Shown piece after piece: positions 27,701 through 36,460 of a stretch of 64,000 bases of DNA (within the stretch, counting starts at the first letter, position 1; each line of letters opens with the position of its first letter). Origin of the DNA: DASWNP01 sp036399175. Lineage in GTDB: Bacteria; Acidobacteriota; Blastocatellia; Pyrinomonadales; Pyrinomonadaceae. The notes below the pieces were generated by a model. That model did not search any database. It was given only the letters and a program-made list of their open reading frames with translations, and was not told where the DNA came from. The stretch lies in the NCBI GenBank assembly GCA_036399175.1, contig DASWNP010000025.1, positions 62,001 through 126,000 of the forward strand, in the 5' to 3' direction. A program made the translations under genes and the position numbers.

Positions 27701-29332
27701 ATGAAACTCACCCCCTTTGCGAAAGTTTTTATCTCGGTGGTTATCCTCGGCGTCATCGGCTACGCCGCGTGGCATTACAAGGGCGACGCGCTGAAGCGCT
27801 GGGCGGTCGGCGATAAGCAGAGCGGCGAGGGCACTGTGATTGGCAAGGACGACTTCGGCAAGCTCTCGGACGCGCCCGGCGACCCCGGACGCGGCGTGGG
27901 CTCGACCGGCGTCAGCACCGTCGCCATCGGCGCGGGCAAGCTCAATCGCCCGCTCGTCGTCGCCATCAATACATGGGCGGGACACGCGCCGGGGATAGTC
28001 TTCAACGCGGGGATGGAGCCGAGCGCCTCTTCGCTCTACAAGAAGCAGTTCAACATGGATGTGAAATTCATCCTGATTGAAGACCCTGCGGCCAAGCTCG
28101 CCGCCTTCCGCAACGGCGAAGTCGATATCATGTGGAACACGGTGGACAACTGGGCGCGCGAGGCTTCGATTCTCGCCGAGCAGAACCAGCGTGCGCGCTC
28201 CATCATCCTGCAAGACTGGTCGCGCGGCGGCGACGGCATCGTCTCGCTCGCCTCCATCAAGTCAATCGAAGACCTCAAGGGGCGTAAGATTGCCTGCACG
28301 CAGTTCACGCCCTCGCACTTCCTCCTGCTCTACCTGCTCTCGCAGTCCGGTCTCTCGCCCGAAGACCGCAACGCCGTCGAACGAAACATCGTCTTCACAC
28401 AGGACGCGCCCGCAGCCGCCGCCATGTTCAAGGCGCGACAAGTTGACGCCGCCGTCACATGGGAGCCAGACCTCTCGGCGGCTGTCGCGGCGCGCGGCGA
28501 CGAAGCGCACGTCCTCGTCTCGACCAGCGCCGCCTCTAACATCATCGCCGACACGCTCTGCGCCCGTCAGGAACTCGTCGAGCGCTCGCCCGAGACCATC
28601 CGCGATTTCGTTCACGGCTGGTTCCAGGGCATCGAGATGATGAAGACCGACCCTGCCTCTTCCTACGCGGTCGTCGGTCGCGCCTTGAAGCTCGACGACG
28701 AGACCGTCTCCGGCATGCTCTCCGGCCTCAAGCTCACGCCCTACGCCGACAACGCGCAGTTCTACGGACTCACGGGCGGGCGCGCTCACTACGAGACGCT
28801 CTTCGACACGGCCTTCGTCATCTGGCGCAAGAAAGGGCTCGTCACGCGCACCGTCTCGGCGAAGGATTGGGCTGACACCCGTTTCATACAGACTTTGGCC
28901 TCGGCCTATCCCGGCCAGAAGGTCGAAGAGAAACAGGTGGCCGCCTCGAAGAATCCTTCGCCCCAAGACCGCGCCATCATCAACAAGCAAATCCAGATTC
29001 ACTTCACGCCCAACTCCGACGAGATTATGGCCGGCTCCTACTTCGTCCTCGACTCGCTCGGCGACACCATGACCTCCTTCGGCAACACCGTGCTTCGCAT
29101 CGAAGGCAACACCGACGCGCAGGGCAACCCCACCGCCAACATGGCTCTCTCCGAGCGCCGCGCGCTGGCCGTCAAAAACTACATCGTCAAAAACTTCCCC
29201 AACATTCCGCCCACGCGCTTCCAGACCATCGGGCGCGGCCAATCCAACCCCATCGCCGAAAACACCACCGAAGCCGGACGCCAGATGAACCGCCGCACCG
29301 ACATCAAGGTCGTGCTCTCCGGCGGCGAATGA
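27701..29332 (+). CDS. Substrate-binding protein fused to OmpA peptidoglycan-binding domain
   Basis: A 543-residue periplasmic protein with one N-terminal membrane segment (FAKVFISVVILGVIGYAAW, about 6-24). Residues about 85-350 are a NitT/TauT (NMT1-like) binding fold: LVVAINTWAGHAPGIVF, FRNGEVDIMWNTVDNWA, LKGRKIACTQFTPSHFLL. Residues about 425-540 are OmpA-like: IEGNTDAQGN, LSERRALAVKNYIV and GRQMNRRTDIKVV. This would tie the binding protein to both inner membrane and cell wall. The permease and ATPase of the same class follow directly. Similar fusions are known in databases as phosphate-type SBP/OmpA proteins, but no ligand can be deduced here. Confidence 0.88.
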   Translation: MKLTPFAKVFISVVILGVIGYAAWHYKGDALKRWAVGDKQSGEGTVIGKDDFGKLSDAPGDPGRGVGSTGVSTVAIGAGKLNRPLVVAINTWAGHAPGIVFNAGMEPSASSLYKKQFNMDVKFILIEDPAAKLAAFRNGEVDIMWNTVDNWAREASILAEQNQRARSIILQDWSRGGDGIVSLASIKSIEDLKGRKIACTQFTPSHFLLLYLLSQSGLSPEDRNAVERNIVFTQDAPAAAAMFKARQVDAAVTWEPDLSAAVAARGDEAHVLVSTSAASNIIADTLCARQELVERSPETIRDFVHGWFQGIEMMKTDPASSYAVVGRALKLDDETVSGMLSGLKLTPYADNAQFYGLTGGRAHYETLFDTAFVIWRKKGLVTRTVSAKDWADTRFIQTLASAYPGQKVEEKQVAASKNPSPQDRAIINKQIQIHFTPNSDEIMAGSYFVLDSLGDTMTSFGNTVLRIEGNTDAQGNPTANMALSERRALAVKNYIVKNFPNIPPTRFQTIGRGQSNPIAENTTEAGRQMNRRTDIKVVLSGGE

Positions 29333-29340
29333 AAAAGAAG

Positions 29341-29467
29341 CGGTCAGCAATCAGCCGTTCAGCGTTCAGCCAAACAGGTTCGTAAAGTTTAACCGTGAGT
29401 GCCCTTGATTGCTGGCTGAACGCTGACTGCTGATTGCTGACAGCTAATTGCTGATTGCTGACTAGCT
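29341..29467. repeat. Family C inverted repeat
   Basis: Left arm CAGCAATCAGCCGTTCAGC, right arm (29411-29465) GGCTGAACGCTGACTGCTGA and more. It fills the whole gap between the binding-protein gene and the permease gene and reaches the permease start codon. Confidence 0.88.
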
Positions 29468-30277
29468 ATGTCTTCAAGAAAACAAAACCTCTTCGCTCTG
29501 CGACAGCCTATGCCGCGAAGGACGGCTTTCCTGCTCGGCTTCGTCGCGCCCGCGCTGGTAATCGGAGCGTGGTGCGCGGTCAGTTATGGTGGACTGGCAA
29601 ACCCCTCGTTTCTGCCGACGCCGACCGAAGTCGTGCGCGGGCTGCTCCAACTCTTTCTCGACGAGAGATACGATCTCGGCGGCGCGATTCTGATTTCCAC
29701 GAAGCGCATCGCGCTCGCTTTCCTTCTGGCCTCGGCGCTCGCCTTGCCGCTCGGCGTCCTGATGGGAGCCTTCGAGCCGGTCAACCGTTTCTTCGAGCCG
29801 ATTATGGCTCCCCTGCGCTACATGCCGATTTCGGCCTTCATCCCCCTGCTGATTCTCTGGTTCGGCATCTACGAGAAACAGAAGATTGCGTTTCTCTTCC
29901 TCGGCGTCTTCGTCTATCTGCTGCCGGTCGTCGTCTCGGCGATTCGACTCGTGCCGGAAGAGCTTGTGCAGACGGCTTTGACGCTCGGCGCGACGAAGTG
30001 GCAGGTGATTAGAACCGTCCTGATTCCGGCGGCGCTGCCGGAGATTTTCGATTCGTTCCGAGTGATGAACGCCATCGCCTGGACTTACGTGATTCTGGCC
30101 GAAGCGGTCAATCCGGGCGGCGGGCTCGGTTACATGGTCGAGCTTGCGCGCACGCATCATAGACCTTCATGGTCGTTCGCCGGACTCCTTATCATCGGCG
30201 GCATCGGTCTTCTCACCGACTTTTTGATTCGCGCCGTCTCGAATCTTCTCTTTCGTTGGAGGGAAAAGACCACATGA
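29468..30277 (+). CDS. NitT/TauT-type ABC transporter permease
   Basis: Inner-membrane permease of 269 residues with about six membrane helices, for example FLLGFVAPALVIGAWCAVSY and IAFLFLGVFVYLLPVVVSAI. The EAA-type cytoplasmic loop that contacts the ATPase is ALTLGATKWQVIRTVLIPAALPEIF (positions about 176-200). The start is ATG 29468 at the edge of a repeat with no clear ribosome binding site; ATG 29510 is an alternative. It overlaps the ATPase gene by 4 nt. Together with the SBP-OmpA protein it forms an importer-like complex of unknown substrate. Confidence 0.92.
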   Translation: MSSRKQNLFALRQPMPRRTAFLLGFVAPALVIGAWCAVSYGGLANPSFLPTPTEVVRGLLQLFLDERYDLGGAILISTKRIALAFLLASALALPLGVLMGAFEPVNRFFEPIMAPLRYMPISAFIPLLILWFGIYEKQKIAFLFLGVFVYLLPVVVSAIRLVPEELVQTALTLGATKWQVIRTVLIPAALPEIFDSFRVMNAIAWTYVILAEAVNPGGGLGYMVELARTHHRPSWSFAGLLIIGGIGLLTDFLIRAVSNLLFRWREKTT

Positions 30278-31194
30278 GCAGTAGCAGCAGCAGCGAGCGC
30301 GAGGCGATGGATTCGACGCCGCAGGCGGGCGAGCCGGGCACGGTGGCCGTCACCCTCGAAGACCAGCCGCGCGCCGTCAAGCCGACCTACAACCCCGAGC
30401 AGATTGAAGGCGTGCCGAAGCTGCGCGTCCAGAATCTGAGCGTCACCTACATCGACCGTCACGGCAACCAGACCGAAGCTGTCCGCGACGTTTCCTTCGA
30501 CATCGAAGACAAACCCGAATCGGGCGAGATAGTCGTCTTCCTCGGCCCGTCGGGCTGCGGCAAATCGACCATCCTCAAGGCCGTCGCCGGTCTTCTACCT
30601 CCGACGAAGGGCGAGGTTCTCATCGACGGCCAGCCCGTCACAGACACGGGGCGCGACCGGGGCATGGTCTTTCAGGCTTACACCTCCTTCGCCTGGCTCA
30701 GCGTGCGCGACAACGTCGAATACGGACTGCGCCTGCAAGGCGTGCCAAAGGCCGAGCGGCGTAAGCTCTCCGACAAATATCTCGAAGCCGTCGGACTCGC
30801 AGACTTCGCCGACCGTTACCCGAAAGACCTCTCCGGCGGCATGAAGCAGCGCGTCGCCATCGCGCGCACGCTCATCAACAAGCCCCGCATCGTCCTCATG
30901 GACGAGCCCTACGGCGCGCTCGACCCGCAGACGCGCTGGGGCATGCAGGGGCTTCTCCTCGATGTCTCGAAATCCGAGAACAACACGATTCTCTTCGTCA
31001 CACACGACGTTTCCGAAGCGGTCTATCTGGCCGACACGGCCTATGTCCTCTCGCCCCGCCCCGCGCGCATCCTCCATCGTGTAGACATCCCCTTCTTCCG
31101 CACGCGCGACATCTCGCTCAAGTCGTCCTCCGAATTTCGCGCCGTCGAAAAGAAGCTGCTCAACCTTCTCTACGCTCCCGTCGAAAAATCGTAA
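30274..31194 (+). CDS. NitT/TauT-type ABC transporter ATPase
   Basis: A 306-residue ATPase with an extra Ser-rich N-terminus (about 45 residues). Walker A is GPSGCGKST (about 91-99), the Q-loop is MVFQAYTSFAWL, the signature is LSGGMKQRVA, Walker B is RIVLMDEPYGALD and the switch His is in FVTHDVSEAVYLAD. The family typically energises import of sulfonates, nitrate or bicarbonate. The ATG overlaps the permease stop (ATGA). Ends before a separate Uma2 gene. Confidence 0.93.
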   Translation: MSSSSSSEREAMDSTPQAGEPGTVAVTLEDQPRAVKPTYNPEQIEGVPKLRVQNLSVTYIDRHGNQTEAVRDVSFDIEDKPESGEIVVFLGPSGCGKSTILKAVAGLLPPTKGEVLIDGQPVTDTGRDRGMVFQAYTSFAWLSVRDNVEYGLRLQGVPKAERRKLSDKYLEAVGLADFADRYPKDLSGGMKQRVAIARTLINKPRIVLMDEPYGALDPQTRWGMQGLLLDVSKSENNTILFVTHDVSEAVYLADTAYVLSPRPARILHRVDIPFFRTRDISLKSSSEFRAVEKKLLNLLYAPVEKS

Positions 31195-31230
31195 AGCTCG
31201 CATGTCAGTCTGGCTACGAGCACTCTAAAG

Positions 31231-31239
31231 CTATAGAAT
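31231..31239 (+). promoter_or_regulatory. Possible -10 of the Uma2 gene
   Basis: CTATAGAAT contains TAGAAT-like -10 sequence 21 bp before ATG 31260. A -35 element is not clear, so this is only a candidate. Confidence 0.3.
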
Positions 31240-31259
31240 ACGTGCGCGAGGAAAGCGTT

Positions 31260-31805
31260 ATGAGCACCACCACCCGAAAGATGACCGCCGACGAGCTATT
31301 CAACATGCCGGAAGACGGCTTCCGCTATGAGTTGATTGACGGAGAACTGATAAAGATGTCACCCACCGGCGTCGAGCATTCAGTGATTATGATTAGGCTC
31401 GGAGCGTTTCTCATAACATATGTCGAAGAAAACGACCTCGGCGTGGTGGGCGGCGGAGATGTGGGAGTCAGACTCACGGATTATACGGTTATCGCTCCCG
31501 ACATCGCTTTCGTGAGTAAGGAGCGCATTCCGGCGGAAGGTATTCCGAAAGCTTACTGGAGACAGACGCCGGATTTGGTCGTCGAGATTATCTCGCCGAG
31601 CGAAGTCCTGAAAGAGTCGCGCGAGAAAGCGGAGCGTTGGCTCGCGGAGGGTGCGCGAATGGTCTGGCTGGTTAATCCGCGCCGTCGCAACGTGACGGTT
31701 TATCGTCCGTCTGCCGAGCCCCTTTCGCTGACCGAAGGAGACGCGCTCGACGGCATGGATGTTGTTCCCGGCTTTCGTTGTGCGGTGTCGAAGATTTTCG
31801 TTTGA
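31260..31805 (+). CDS. Uma2-family (DUF820) endonuclease-like protein
   Basis: A 181-residue protein with the PD-(D/E)XK-type Uma2 fold. Typical parts are MTADELFNMPEDGFRYELID, the Asp in VIAPDIAFVSKERI, the DLVVEIISPSE motif and WLVNPRRRNVTVYRP. The family is abundant in cyanobacteria and other bacteria, and its in vivo substrate is unknown. I start at ATG 31260; a GTG at 31242 is also possible. It sits within the pspA/ABC/AAA cluster on the same strand but may have been inserted later, because a promoter-like sequence precedes it. Confidence 0.88.
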   Translation: MSTTTRKMTADELFNMPEDGFRYELIDGELIKMSPTGVEHSVIMIRLGAFLITYVEENDLGVVGGGDVGVRLTDYTVIAPDIAFVSKERIPAEGIPKAYWRQTPDLVVEIISPSEVLKESREKAERWLAEGARMVWLVNPRRRNVTVYRPSAEPLSLTEGDALDGMDVVPGFRCAVSKIFV

Positions 31806-31834
31806 TAGAGTTTGCGGCCTGAGAGACGAAGAGA

Positions 31835-32815
31835 ATGGCAACCGACGGAAAGCAAAGGCTGACGCTGCCGCCGAGACTGAAGACTTCGGTGAAGCCATCG
31901 CCGCCGTCTTCGTCTGCCAGCGCTTCGACGCAGAAGCCGCAGCCGCAGCAAACGGCGACGGAGCAGCGCCCGCCGGCAACGTCGCTTTCGCCCATCTCTT
32001 CGAGCGTCTTGAGCGCCGCCAAAGAGACTTTGAGGGATGCGGCTCTCGGCAAGCGTCCTTATCTGAAGTACGCCTTCGCCAATCCTTACAACCTCTCGCT
32101 GCTCCTGGGCGCGCTCGCCGCCTCGGTCGTCACGCTCAACCCTTTCATCGCCATCGCCGCGCTCGGCCTCGAAGGTCTCTGGCTGCTGCACGGGCCTGAG
32201 TCGAAATTCCTGCGGCGCGTGCTCTGGGATCCGAAGTTCGAGAAGGTTAGGCAGGCGCTCGAACGACAGGCGCTCGAAGAGCGCATCAAGACCTTGCAGG
32301 GGCGCGACCGCGAGCGCGTCGAAAGCCTCGTCGCCAAGCAGCATGACATCCAGCGCCTCGCCGCGCAGAACCCTTCGTTCACGGGCGAGCTGCTGCGCGG
32401 CGAGCTGCAAAAGACCGGGCGGCTCGTCGATGCCTTCATCGACATGGCCGTCACCTGCGGGCGCTACGAGGAATACCTGAACTCGGTGGACACTCAGGAG
32501 CTGGAGGCCGACCGCAGGCGTTGGGAGAAGATGGGCGAACGATTGAAAGAGGACGACCCGGCCAGCCAGATTGCGAAGAAGAATCTGGCCGTCCTTGAGA
32601 AGCGTTTCGAGAAGCTCGGCGAAATCCGTCGTTACCTGATGGTCGCCAAAGGCCAGCTCGACCTCATCGAAAACTCCTTCCAGTTGATTGCCGACCAGAT
32701 TGTTACCATGCAGTCGCCGCAGGAGTTGACCGGCCAGTTGAACGAGCTGCTCGACGGCGTCGAATCCATCAAGCAGACGGCCATCGACACCGAGCGGATT
32801 CTCAACTCGCTGTAA
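31835..32815 (+). CDS. Membrane protein with long C-terminal coiled coil, unknown family
   Basis: A 326-residue protein. Residues 1-70 are Pro/Ser/Gln-rich and probably disordered. A hydrophobic hairpin follows (SLLLGALAASVVTLNPFIAI and AALGLEGLWLLHG, about 86-120). From 125 to the end it is nearly all alpha-helical and charged, for example FEKVRQALERQALEERIKTL and LNELLDGVESIKQTAIDTER. I do not recognise the family. The helical part could serve as adaptor for the AAA+ ATPase encoded next, with which it is co-oriented. Confidence 0.7.
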   Translation: MATDGKQRLTLPPRLKTSVKPSPPSSSASASTQKPQPQQTATEQRPPATSLSPISSSVLSAAKETLRDAALGKRPYLKYAFANPYNLSLLLGALAASVVTLNPFIAIAALGLEGLWLLHGPESKFLRRVLWDPKFEKVRQALERQALEERIKTLQGRDRERVESLVAKQHDIQRLAAQNPSFTGELLRGELQKTGRLVDAFIDMAVTCGRYEEYLNSVDTQELEADRRRWEKMGERLKEDDPASQIAKKNLAVLEKRFEKLGEIRRYLMVAKGQLDLIENSFQLIADQIVTMQSPQELTGQLNELLDGVESIKQTAIDTERILNSL

Positions 32816-32817
32816 AG

Positions 32818-32902
32818 ATTTATTCATTGATTCATCGGTTCATTGATTCAATGAAAAAAAGAGACCAATGAATCAATGAGCCGATGAACCAATGAATCAA
32901 TT
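32818..32902. repeat. Family D inverted repeat
   Basis: ATTCATTGATTCATCGGTTC on the left and GAGCCGATGAACCAATGAATC on the right, around an A-rich centre. The first ATG of the following ATPase frame (32892) lies inside its right arm. Confidence 0.9.
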
Positions 32903-34775
32903 TTCGGGCTTAACTTTGATGACTGACACGGCGATTCTTCCCGAGTGGGCTGAAGACCTTCGTCGGCGCTACCTGCGCGGCGAGGCGTCGATGTTCGTGC
33001 TGCACGGCAACGTCTACGACACGGTCATACACCGCAAGCGTCTTCTGTCTCTGACGGAGTTTTTGAGCGACGTGCTGCTCAAGGAATCCAGAGACACGAT
33101 AGCCGTCTACAACGTGGCGACGGGCGTGCGCTTCATGAAGGGAGCGTCGAACGTCGCGGGTCTGGACGAAATGCTACTGGCGCGTGAGAAAGACCGTGTG
33201 CTGGCGTCGCTTGAGCGTTTGATGATTCAATCGACGAAGACGGCCGTTCTGGTCGAGTATGCGGAGGTGGTCGCGCCTGCGGGCGACCCGAGTTTCCAGC
33301 CCGACGCAGACCGCGCGGCCATCGTGACGCTGCATCGCTGGTCGTTCCTGCCAGAGATAGAGCGCGGCGACAACGTCATCCTGCTCATCTCTGAGAACCT
33401 TGCGGAGCTTGCGCCGAAGATTATCTCGAACCCGAAGGTAGCAGTCGTCGAAGTGCCGATGCCGGGACGCGACGAGCGTCGCACCGCCGCGCTGATGGCA
33501 GACCCACGCCTCACCGAAAAAGATGGCGAGCGCTACGCCGAAGTCACCGCCGGACTCAAGGCCATCCAGATAACTTCTATCCTCACGCCTCCGCCGCCCT
33601 CGGAAGAGGATGCCGCCGAGCGCGAAGCCTTCATCGCGGGCATACTCGGCGGAGGCGCTGACGCCGCCGAGCGCGCACACAAGCTCGCCACGCTGACGAG
33701 CGGCATGTCGCGCGAAGAAATCAAAAAACTGCTCGCGCCCGGCGCACCCGCCGCAAGCACGACGGACGCCGCCGCGCCTTCGGTGGCAGAGCGTGCGCGC
33801 AAGGAGACCGACCGCCTCATCGCCGAGCGCAAACGTGAGATTCTTGAAAGGGAATGTTTCGGGCTGGTCGAGTTCGTCGAGCCGCAGCACGGCTTCGAGG
33901 TCGTCGGCGGGATGGAAGAGGTCAAAAAGGACTTGCTCGTCATCGCCGAAAACATACGCGAGGGACGCACGAGCCGCGTCCCGATGGGGCTGCTCTTCAC
34001 AGGCCCGATGGGCACGGGCAAGACCTTCGTCGCCGAAGCCTTCGCCAAAGAGTGCGGGCTGACTACGATCAAGCTCAAGAACTTTCGCTCGAAGTGGGTC
34101 GGCGCGACCGAGGGCAATCTGGAGAAGATTCTCAACGTCATCCGCGCCATCGGCCAGGTCGTCGTCATCATCGACGAGGGCGACCGCGCCTTCGGCAACA
34201 CCGACTCGGAAGGCGACGGCGGAACATCCTCGCGCGTCATCGCGCGCATCAAGGAGTTTATGTCCGACACCTCGAATCGCGGGCGCATCCTCTTCCTCGT
34301 GATGACCAATCGCCCCGACAAGCTCGACATAGACCTCAAGCGCGCCGGTCGTCTCGACCGAAAGATTCCCTTCCTCTACTCGCAGACGCCCGAAGAGGTG
34401 GAGATGGTCGCACGCGCGCTCGTGCGCAAGAACAGAATCAAGACCGACGTTGACTTCGCCGAGATACGCGACGGCTTTTCGCAGAAGCTCGTCGGCTACA
34501 GCAACGCCGACATCGAAGCCGTCATCCTGCTCGCCAACGACGACGCCGCGCGCGAACGGGGCGGCGAAGCATCTGTGAGCGCCGCCCACTTCCTGCGCGC
34601 CGCCACCGACTACTTCCCCAGCCGCGACGCGGAGATGATTGAATACATGGAACTGCTCGCCGTCTTTGAATCTTCGAGCCGTCGTCTGCTCCCGGCGAAG
34701 TACGCTTCTCTGACGCCGGAAGAGTTAGACGCGCGTCTGCGCCAGTTGCGCGTGCTCGTCGGAGGCAGGCGTTAG
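32892..34775 (+). CDS. Ycf46-like AAA+ ATPase
   Basis: A 627-residue AAA+ protein. The N-terminal half (to about 290) resembles the inactive ATPase-like domain of cyanobacterial Ycf46 proteins (LPEIERGDNVILLISENLAE, KVAVVEVPMPGRDERR). The active domain has Walker A GPMGTGKT (371-378), Walker B VVIIDEGD (424-431), an Arg-finger region LKRAGRLDRKIPFLY and a C-terminal helical lid. The ATG at 32892 is within a repeat, so the true start may be ATG 32919 (MTDTAILPEWAED). It is the last gene of the pspA/ABC cluster and may remodel a complex made by its neighbours; this is inferred from context only. Confidence 0.85.
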   Translation: MNQFSGLTLMTDTAILPEWAEDLRRRYLRGEASMFVLHGNVYDTVIHRKRLLSLTEFLSDVLLKESRDTIAVYNVATGVRFMKGASNVAGLDEMLLAREKDRVLASLERLMIQSTKTAVLVEYAEVVAPAGDPSFQPDADRAAIVTLHRWSFLPEIERGDNVILLISENLAELAPKIISNPKVAVVEVPMPGRDERRTAALMADPRLTEKDGERYAEVTAGLKAIQITSILTPPPPSEEDAAEREAFIAGILGGGADAAERAHKLATLTSGMSREEIKKLLAPGAPAASTTDAAAPSVAERARKETDRLIAERKREILERECFGLVEFVEPQHGFEVVGGMEEVKKDLLVIAENIREGRTSRVPMGLLFTGPMGTGKTFVAEAFAKECGLTTIKLKNFRSKWVGATEGNLEKILNVIRAIGQVVVIIDEGDRAFGNTDSEGDGGTSSRVIARIKEFMSDTSNRGRILFLVMTNRPDKLDIDLKRAGRLDRKIPFLYSQTPEEVEMVARALVRKNRIKTDVDFAEIRDGFSQKLVGYSNADIEAVILLANDDAARERGGEASVSAAHFLRAATDYFPSRDAEMIEYMELLAVFESSSRRLLPAKYASLTPEELDARLRQLRVLVGGRR

Positions 34776-34964
34776 AGCAGTCTCGCGTTTGAGCGTGCTT
34801 TCAGTTTGGAGCCGGTTTCTGACTGTGGCCTGAACTCTATTGAGCGATGGGTAAGCTGCGAACGAGGGGCGGCGTGATAATTAATCATCGCGGTAGTCCG
34901 CACGCGTGAGCCAGAGGCTGCCGCGCCCTGCACATCGACAAAGCCCGAAAGGAGCTAAACGAAG

Positions 34965-35387
34965 ATGAGATTCAAGCGCACCCTCGTACTGACATTTGCA
35001 GTTGCGATGTTCACAGTGTTTGGCGGAGCATTGGCGAGCAGGACGAGTTCGACGGCAGCCGCCCCGGTCGCCGCTGCTTCGGCCTACGTCGGCACCTGGC
35101 AGACGACCTGGAAAGCCGCCGACGGGCGCACGGTTTCAGCGCCCATCATAGTCAAAGCCGACATGGAGAACGCCAACGCATTGGACGGGATAGTGAACGT
35201 CAAAGGCGCTGACGGCGCGATGTACGGCAGGCTCTCGCCGGACGGCCAAACGTGGTCGGGACATTGGTGGAATCAGGACGGCCAGAAGGGGACGTTCAAG
35301 TTCACCCTCAGAGGTAAGAAGAACTTCAACGGCAGTTACACGATAGACGGGACGACGGGCGATTTCGAGTGGAACGGCAATAAATAA
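34965..35387 (+). CDS. Secreted protein of unknown function
   Basis: A 140-residue protein with a clear signal peptide (TLVLTFAVAMFTVFGGALAS) and a compact C-terminal part rich in Trp, Gly and Thr (YVGTWQTTWKAADGRT, WSGHWWNQDGQKGTFKF) that looks like a small beta-barrel. The ATG follows AAAGGAGC. The gap on its left side (34776-34964) may hold a promoter (GATAATTAAT near 34876), not confirmed. Family not recognised. Confidence 0.7.
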   Translation: MRFKRTLVLTFAVAMFTVFGGALASRTSSTAAAPVAAASAYVGTWQTTWKAADGRTVSAPIIVKADMENANALDGIVNVKGADGAMYGRLSPDGQTWSGHWWNQDGQKGTFKFTLRGKKNFNGSYTIDGTTGDFEWNGNK

Positions 35388-35533
35388 ACAGTCCCGTCGA
35401 GGCCGACCGAAAAGCGCAGACTGATGTTCTCAGTAAGCGTTCGCTTCATGCAGCGTTCACGCCGGGCGGGTCGTCTTCACCAGACAGCTCGCCCGCTCAA
35501 ACTAAAACTGCTCCGCGCACAAGACATCGATTG

Positions 35534-35992
35534 ATGAAGGAATCCTGGAAGTACAGCATCGAAGAGCGCGTCCGATGGGGAGACGTGGACGCCGCGCGCA
35601 TCATCTTCTACGGCGCTTACATACGCTTCTTCGAGTTTGCCGAGACGGAATTGTTTCGCGCGGTGGGCTTACCCTACAGCGTGATGTTCGACGAGCTGGA
35701 CATCTGGCTGCCGCGCGCTCACTTGGAATGCGACTTCCGTCACGCCGCCCAACTCGACGACCTTCTGGAAGTCTCCGTCTTCGTCGGACGCATCGGCACG
35801 AAATCGCTCCGTCTCAACTTTGAAGTGCGACGCAAGGGCGAAGCTCTGGTTATCGCCGAAGCTCATTTCGTCCTCGTCGCCGTTCGCCGCGACACCTTCG
35901 AGACCGTTCCCGTTCCCGAAGAACTCAAACGCCGCCTCGCCCCTTTCACCCAAACTCCCGCTCAGGAGCAAGAAGAAGAAGTTAGGAGATAA
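35534..35992 (+). CDS. Acyl-CoA thioesterase (4HBT, YbgC-like)
   Basis: Hotdog-fold thioesterase of 152 residues that hydrolyses acyl-CoA or related thioesters. The family motif is RVRWGDVDAARIIFYGAYIR (about 11-30), where the Asp is catalytic, followed by FFEFAETELFRAVGLPY. I choose ATG 35534 over the overlapping TTG 35531. A similar enzyme is often linked to the Tol-Pal operon, but no tol genes are in the window. Confidence 0.85.
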   Translation: MKESWKYSIEERVRWGDVDAARIIFYGAYIRFFEFAETELFRAVGLPYSVMFDELDIWLPRAHLECDFRHAAQLDDLLEVSVFVGRIGTKSLRLNFEVRRKGEALVIAEAHFVLVAVRRDTFETVPVPEELKRRLAPFTQTPAQEQEEEVRR

Positions 35993-36090
35993 TTTCCGTT
36001 CAGCGCTCAGCACAACCTCATTCAAGCTGAGCGGCGCACCAAGTCCTCGCGCGGCTTTAGACATTCACTCGCAAGGGGAAGCTTTAATCA

Positions 36091-36375
36091 ATGGATGAAG
36101 ACAACAGTCTGGAATTCGACATTTTCGAGAACGTCCGGCACAACCTCACAGGAGTCCTCATGCGCGAGGGACGCGAGCGCATCGAAGCAGAGAGAATCGC
36201 GCTCTACGTTGTGCAGGGCATCCGCGACGTGCCGAAGCTCGTCACTGCGCTGACGCGCGGAAACAAGCCCGACTCTCAGGTGCTGCTCGCCCTGCTCTCC
36301 GTGCTCGACAACGCGCAGGCGCTCGACAGAGCCAAGACTATCCTGCTCGGCCTGGAAGATAAGAACCTGCATTGA
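36091..36375 (+). CDS. Small helical protein of unknown function
   Basis: A 94-residue protein predicted to be all-helical and acidic at its start (MDEDNSLEFDIFENVRHNL). It has a possible helix-turn-helix-like second half (VLLALLSVLDNAQALDRAKT), but no known domain is recognised. It is preceded by AAGGGGAAGC at a reasonable distance. It converges with the reductase gene. Confidence 0.6.
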   Translation: MDEDNSLEFDIFENVRHNLTGVLMREGRERIEAERIALYVVQGIRDVPKLVTALTRGNKPDSQVLLALLSVLDNAQALDRAKTILLGLEDKNLH

Positions 36376-36460
36376 GTTCGCGTTTGAGATGGGAAGCGTG
36401 AGCCGATAGCGTGGGCGTGTGTCGTTCTAACGCTTCGGTGTCGTCCGCGTGCTTCCGACT

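Noticed and set aside
31260..31805. Uma2 gene as sign of an IS element or transposon
   Set aside because: No inverted repeats, target duplications or transposase are found around it; Uma2 genes are commonly single chromosomal genes.
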